A stretch of DNA of 64,000 nucleotides. Source: Stigmatella erecta. GTDB lineage: Bacteria; Myxococcota; Myxococcia; Myxococcales; Myxococcaceae. Where the stretch lies: assembly GCF_900111745.1 (NCBI RefSeq), contig NZ_FOIJ01000015.1, positions 1-64,000 on the forward strand. Direction: 5' to 3'. Shown piece after piece: positions 60,183 to 64,000 of this stretch. A model generated the notes under the pieces. It had not been told where the DNA came from, made no database searches, and saw only the letters and a list, made by a program, of their open reading frames with translations. Position numbers and translations under genes: made by a program. How positions within the stretch are numbered: the stretch's first letter is position 1; each line of letters begins with the position of its first letter.

Positions 60183-62510
60183 TCACTCCATCATGAAGTC
60201 GACATGTGCGCGGGCCTCGGAGCTGTCGCCCACCCACACATCATAGTGGGTGCCCGGCTCCACGACGCGCTCCGAGCGGGCATTGACGAAGGAGAGCTCC
60301 TCGAAGCCCAGCGGGAAGACCACCTCCCGGGCCTCCCCGGGCGCCAGGTGCACCCGCGCGAAGCCCGCGAGCTGGCGCACGGGCTGCGCGGTGCTCGCGC
60401 CCCTCACCCGGAGGTAGAGCTGCGCCACCACCGTGCCCTCCACCGCGCCCGTGTTGCGCACCTGGGCCTTCACCTGGAGCGCCGCGCCCTGCCGGGGCAC
60501 CGCCGCCGCCTTCAGCCCCTGGGCGCTCAGCGCGGGCGCCGAGAACGCGAAGTCCGTGTACGAGAGGCCATACCCGAACGGGTAGAGCGGCGCGTTCTGC
60601 TCATCGATGTAGCGGGAGATGTACTTGTTCTCCGAGGCCGTGGGCGGGCGCGTCAGGTCCACGGCCCCCGGCGGACGCCCGGTGCTGAGCTGGTTGTAAT
60701 AGAGCGGCACCTGGCCCACGCCGCGCGGCAGCGTCACCGGCAACCGGCCGCTGAAGTTGACCTCTCCCGACAGGAGGTTGACCAGGGCATTGCCCGTCTC
60801 GATGCCCGGGTACCACGCCTCCACGATGGCCCGGGCATGCGCCTGGAGCCCGGTGAGGACGAGCGGGTGGCCGTTGAACAGCACCAGGATGACCGGCTTG
60901 CCCGTGGCCGCCAGCGCCGCGAGCAGCTGCTCCTGGTTGCCGGGCAGGCCCAGCGACGTCCGGGAGGCGGCCTCCCCCGTCATGGACCGCGCCTCCTCGC
61001 CCAGGGCGGCGATCACCGCGTCCGCGGAGGCGGCCGCCTTCACCGCCTCCTGGAAGCCCTCCGTGCCCGGCGAGAGGACGTCCGTTCCCTTCGCGTACAC
61101 CACCCGGCCCTTCCACCGGCGCTCCAGCGCGTCCCGCAGGGTGACGTGCTCCCGGGCATCGCCCCGGGCCGGCCAGCAGCCCATCATGTTGATCCGCGAG
61201 TCCGCCAGCGGGCCCACGACGGCAATGCGCTGGACCGCGTCCCCCAGCGGCAACACACGGCCCTCGTTCTTCAAGAGGACGATGGACGCCTCGGCCATGC
61301 GCCGGGCCTGCTCACGCGACTCCGGGGTGGGCGCGGGGGGCCCGGCCGTCTCGTCCGCATAGGGCCGCTCGAACAGGCCCAGCGCGAACTTCACGCGCAG
61401 CACGCGGCGCACCGCCTCGTCCACCACCGCCTCGGGGACCTGGCCCGAGCGCACCAGCCGGGGCAGCTCGGGGGCGTAGAGGTTGCCCTCCATGTCCATC
61501 TCCACGCCAGCTGTGAGCGCCTGGCGGGCCGCCGCCGCGCCCTCCAGCGCGGTGCCGTGGTTCACCAGCTCCTGGATGGAGTTCCAGTCGCTGACCACGA
61601 AGCCGTTGAAGCCCCACTCCTGCCGCAGGATGCCGGTGAGCAGGTACGGGTTGCCCGTGGCGGGCACGCCGTTGAGCGTGTTGAAGGAGGACATCAGGGT
61701 CGCCGCGCCCGCCTCCACCGCGGCCTGGTAGGGCCGCAGGTACACCTGCCGCAGGCTCACGTCCGACAGGTCCACCGTGTGGTAGTCCCGCCCGGCCTCC
61801 GCCGCCCCGTAGGCGGCGAAGTGCTTCACCGAGGCGGCCACCGACGTGGGCGCGGCCAGCGACGCGCCCTGGTAGCCCCGGACGTAGGCCCGCGCCAGGG
61901 CGGCGCCCAGGTAGGGGTCCTCTCCCGAGCCCTCCACGATGCGGCCCCAGCGCGCATCCCGCGCGATGTCGGTCATCGGGGAGAACACCCAGCGGATGCC
62001 ATCGGCGGCGGCCTCCGTGGCGGCCCGGCGCATGGCCTGCTCCACCTGCGCCGGATCGAAGCTCGAGGCCAGGCCCAGCGGCACCGGGAACAGGGTGCGG
62101 TGGCCGTGAATCACGTCGAAGCCAAACAGCAGGGGAATCTTCAGGCGGCTGTGCTCCACCGCCAGGCGCTGCAGCCGGTTGGTCTCCTTCGCCCCCACGA
62201 GGTTCAGGAACGCGCCCACCGCGCCCGCGCGCACCATCTGCTCATGGTCCGCCCGGCCCGTGCCCGGCCCCGTGGGCACGCCCTGGGAGTACTGGGCCAG
62301 CTGCCCCACCTTCTCCTCCAGGGTCATCTGGCGCAGCAGCGCCTCCACCCGCGCGTTCAGCTCCGCCCCGGCCAGCTCCGCGTTGGACGGGGCCCGCACC
62401 GGCGCCTCCCGCGGCGGGGGCGCCTTGCCCGCACACGCGCCCAGGGCCACGGCCAGCATCAGGCCCACCCCCCGCTTCCATCCCCCGTGCCCTCGGCGTT
62501 GCTCCTTCAT
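60183..62510 (-). CDS. bglX: family 3 glycoside hydrolase (beta-glucosidase BglX-like) lipoprotein
   Basis: The 775-residue protein has a lipoprotein signal (ALGAC, Cys near 26), so it is probably anchored in the periplasm or outer membrane. The TIM-barrel domain (about 55-400) contains LLRQMTLEEKVGQLAQYS, FGFDVIHGHRTLFPVPLG, SPMTDIARDARWGRIVEGSGEDP, VKHFAAYGAAEAGRDYHT and the nucleophile Asp308 in GFVVSDWNSIQE. The second domain has MTGEAASRTSLGLPGNQEQLL, which supplies the acid/base region. A C-terminal fibronectin-like domain ends in GDSSEARAHVDFMME. It would remove terminal beta-glucosyl units from oligosaccharides. It is divergent from the M28 peptidase across 319 bp. Confidence 0.94.
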   Translation of the reverse strand: MKEQRRGHGGWKRGVGLMLAVALGACAGKAPPPREAPVRAPSNAELAGAELNARVEALLRQMTLEEKVGQLAQYSQGVPTGPGTGRADHEQMVRAGAVGAFLNLVGAKETNRLQRLAVEHSRLKIPLLFGFDVIHGHRTLFPVPLGLASSFDPAQVEQAMRRAATEAAADGIRWVFSPMTDIARDARWGRIVEGSGEDPYLGAALARAYVRGYQGASLAAPTSVAASVKHFAAYGAAEAGRDYHTVDLSDVSLRQVYLRPYQAAVEAGAATLMSSFNTLNGVPATGNPYLLTGILRQEWGFNGFVVSDWNSIQELVNHGTALEGAAAARQALTAGVEMDMEGNLYAPELPRLVRSGQVPEAVVDEAVRRVLRVKFALGLFERPYADETAGPPAPTPESREQARRMAEASIVLLKNEGRVLPLGDAVQRIAVVGPLADSRINMMGCWPARGDAREHVTLRDALERRWKGRVVYAKGTDVLSPGTEGFQEAVKAAASADAVIAALGEEARSMTGEAASRTSLGLPGNQEQLLAALAATGKPVILVLFNGHPLVLTGLQAHARAIVEAWYPGIETGNALVNLLSGEVNFSGRLPVTLPRGVGQVPLYYNQLSTGRPPGAVDLTRPPTASENKYISRYIDEQNAPLYPFGYGLSYTDFAFSAPALSAQGLKAAAVPRQGAALQVKAQVRNTGAVEGTVVAQLYLRVRGASTAQPVRQLAGFARVHLAPGEAREVVFPLGFEELSFVNARSERVVEPGTHYDVWVGDSSEARAHVDFMME

Positions 62511-62829
62511 GTCGGACGGCTCCCTCGGTGCTTCAGGTCATGGGGGACTCAAGCTTCCCCAGGAAATTCCGTTCCAGCGGACAAACAATCCGTTTTAACG
62601 GATTGACTCCCTGCCGGTTCCCCCCGACGATTGAACCTCGAACACTTCTCCCCGGCGAGGAACCGTTCTCCGCCTTCCGGACATCTTCCAGGGCGTCTTG
62701 CCTCATTTCGCCTCCGTCCTCCGTGAGACTTCACTCCGGAGGCGGATGACTCTTCGCGCAGCCACGTTACAGTCTGCCTGGACCTCTGGCCTGCCGCTGG
62801 AGAGGTCTTCACCGGTTGGAGGTATATCC
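62511..62829. other. divergent regulatory region between bglX-like and M28 peptidase genes
   Basis: A 319-bp non-coding gap. It contains a perfect 8-bp-arm palindrome at 62587-62604, a second inverted repeat (CGCCTCCG 62709-62716 with CGGAGGCG 62737-62744) and a clear GGAGG ribosome site (62818-62822) seven bases before the peptidase ATG. No small gene is supported. Confidence 0.6.
62587..62604. promoter_or_regulatory. palindrome AATCCGTT-TT-AACGGATT, candidate operator
   Basis: Perfect 8-bp arms with a 2-bp spacer lie about 80 bp before the glycosidase start and 225 bp before the peptidase start. The AT-rich symmetric form fits a dimeric regulator (LacI/GntR-type half-sites); no cognate regulator gene is in the window. 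Confidence 0.6.
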
Positions 62830-64000
62830 ATGAAGCTCAAAGGTCTTGCCCCGGCAGCGCTGCTGCTGTGGGGCGCAGCTCCCGCATTCGCGCACGGCAC
62901 CGCCGTGGCCCGTCCCATCCAGCAGCCCGCCGAGGACCGGGAGCTGTGGATCACCCTGGCCACGGACTCGCTCGATGAGGTGCAGGCCACGCTGCGCGCC
63001 TCGGGCATGGCGCCCTCCACGTTGCCGCGCACGCAGAACAGCGTGTCGATGATGAAGGTGCGCGAGTCGGCGCTCTTCCGCATCTCCGAGCTGATGCACG
63101 AGCGCTACAAGCGCTGCGCGGGCTTCCTGGCCCACGAGACGGAGGCGGAGGCCACCGAGGCGATGAAGCGGGCCGGAGCCCCGGAGCTGCCCTACCTGAC
63201 CGCCGTGGACTACACGCTGGACAACGCGGACACGGTGAACGCGCTCATCGCGGACCTGCACGAGCCGAACGTGCTGGCCACCATCAGCACCCTGTCCAGC
63301 TTCCCGACGCGCTACTACAAGTCGGCCACGGGCGCGGAAGCGGCCCTGAAGCTGAAGCAGATCTGGTCGGACTACGCCGCGTCCCGGCCGGATGTCACGG
63401 TCGAGGAGTTCGTCCACACGAACTACAACCAGCGCTCCATCATCCTGACCATCCCGGGCACCACCAAGGCCAGCGAGGTGGTGGTGCTGGGCGGGCACCT
63501 GGACTCGACGGTGAGCTCCAGCGGCTCCAACCCGAACGCGGCGTCGCCCGGCGCGGACGACGATGCCTCGGGCATCGCGTCGCTCACCGAGGTGATCCGC
63601 ACCGCGCTGGCGCAGAACTACCGGCCCGAGCGCACGGTGAAGTTCATCGGCTACGCGGCGGAGGAGGCGGGCCTGCTGGGCTCGCAGGACATCGCCAAGA
63701 AGCACAAGAGCCAGGGCATCAACGTGGTGGGCGTGCTGCAACTGGACATGACCAACTTCCAGGGAACGGCCAACGTCGACGTCGGCCTCATCACCGACTA
63801 CACGAACGTGGCGCAGAACACGTTCCTGCGCAACATCATCGGCACGTACACCGGCCTCGTCATCAGGGACACCAAGTGCAACTACGGGTGCTCGGATCAC
63901 GCCTCGTGGCACGGCCAGGGCTTCCCGGCGTCCTTCCCCTTCGAGGCCACCTTCGCCGACAGCAATGACTACATCCACACGGCGAGCGACACGCTGGCGC
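62830..64000 (+). CDS. secreted M28-family metallopeptidase (leucyl-aminopeptidase-like), 3' end outside window
   Basis: ATG 62830 with GGAGG seven bases upstream begins a signal peptide (MKLKGLAPAALLLWGAAPAFA, cleavage after AFA). An N-terminal prodomain covers about 25-175. The M28 catalytic domain has the two-zinc ligand set: His223 and Asp225 in GGHLDST, Asp243 or its neighbour in PGADDDASG, Glu278/279 in AAEEAGLLGS, Asp306 in QLDMTNF and His357 in GCSDHASWH. About 390 residues are in the window and the frame is still open at the edge. A C-terminal secretion or binding domain may follow. It would release N-terminal residues from peptides outside the cell, fitting a predatory proteolytic lifestyle. 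Confidence 0.93.
   Translation, partial: MKLKGLAPAALLLWGAAPAFAHGTAVARPIQQPAEDRELWITLATDSLDEVQATLRASGMAPSTLPRTQNSVSMMKVRESALFRISELMHERYKRCAGFLAHETEAEATEAMKRAGAPELPYLTAVDYTLDNADTVNALIADLHEPNVLATISTLSSFPTRYYKSATGAEAALKLKQIWSDYAASRPDVTVEEFVHTNYNQRSIILTIPGTTKASEVVVLGGHLDSTVSSSGSNPNAASPGADDDASGIASLTEVIRTALAQNYRPERTVKFIGYAAEEAGLLGSQDIAKKHKSQGINVVGVLQLDMTNFQGTANVDVGLITDYTNVAQNTFLRNIIGTYTGLVIRDTKCNYGCSDHASWHGQGFPASFPFEATFADSNDYIHTASDTLA

Noticed and set aside
57216-62606. Open frame of about 1,800 codons on the plus strand crossing several genes
   Set aside because: It runs antisense or out of frame to the ATP-grasp, oxidoreductase, acetyltransferase and glycosidase genes and has the His/Arg/Pro-rich composition of a GC-rich shadow frame.

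Overview
The window reads as chromosome from a high-GC myxobacterium (Cystobacterineae type, such as Myxococcus, Stigmatella, Archangium or Cystobacter). Supporting signs are the very strong third-position GC bias, many lipoproteins of the myxobacterial kind, eukaryotic-like Ser/Thr and large hybrid histidine kinases, an FHA-sigma54 activator, tandem lspA genes and, most tellingly, a complete aibR-aibA-aibB-aibC-mvaS cluster for alternative isovaleryl-CoA synthesis. The species call is inference; there is no rRNA or tRNA marker here.

Layout. 1-1813: the end of an IS5-type insertion sequence that has landed in the 3' end of a DUF2380/TIGR02269-type lipoprotein gene. 1829-4505: Ser/Thr kinase overlapping hemL. 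4631-7215: a propeller-like protein and small or TPR lipoproteins. 7361-11989: a minus-strand group with a KdsC-like phosphatase, a low-complexity protein, lgt and two consecutive lspA genes (lipoprotein maturation). 12104-17651: small membrane protein, a lipoprotein with two almost identical nuclease/phosphatase-fold (EEP) domains, a Mut7-C/ubiquitin-fold protein and a LamG-like secreted protein. 17648-20044: an isoleucyl-tRNA synthetase paralogue without HIGH and KMSKS. 20087-26728: FHA-sigma54 activator divergent from a RimK-like ligase, a DsbA/FrnE oxidoreductase, a zinc-finger membrane protein and two lipoproteins, one extremely Gly-rich. 26851-38451: three sensor kinases, a TolB-like propeller, an amidase fusion and a metallophosphoesterase.

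38685-40599: a two-gene ATPase + HNH module matching the Septu (PtuAB) anti-phage system, with looser codon bias than its neighbours. 40668-47888: kup, truncated haemoglobin, a FEN-type 5'-3' exonuclease, two DUF4398-like lipoproteins (one with OmpA), an acetyltransferase, a DUF1338 protein, a macro-domain remnant and a TPR protein. 48011-52644: the aib operon, headed by a perfect 16-bp palindrome over the presumed -10 of aibR; the genes are stitched together by ATGA overlaps. 52705-58362: an unknown lipoprotein divergent from a coupled three-gene operon (membrane hydrolase-like, membrane sulfatase-like, ATP-grasp) with no pathway I can name. 58374-64000: oxidoreductase, acetyltransferase, family 3 glycoside hydrolase and the start of a secreted M28 peptidase that runs off the window.

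The most unusual items are the synthetase-like protein that has lost both ATP-site signatures, the coupled hydrolase/sulfatase/ATP-grasp operon, the duplicated EEP lipoprotein and the insertion-sequence-truncated lipoprotein. All assignments come from reading the sequence and family knowledge; no database search was run.
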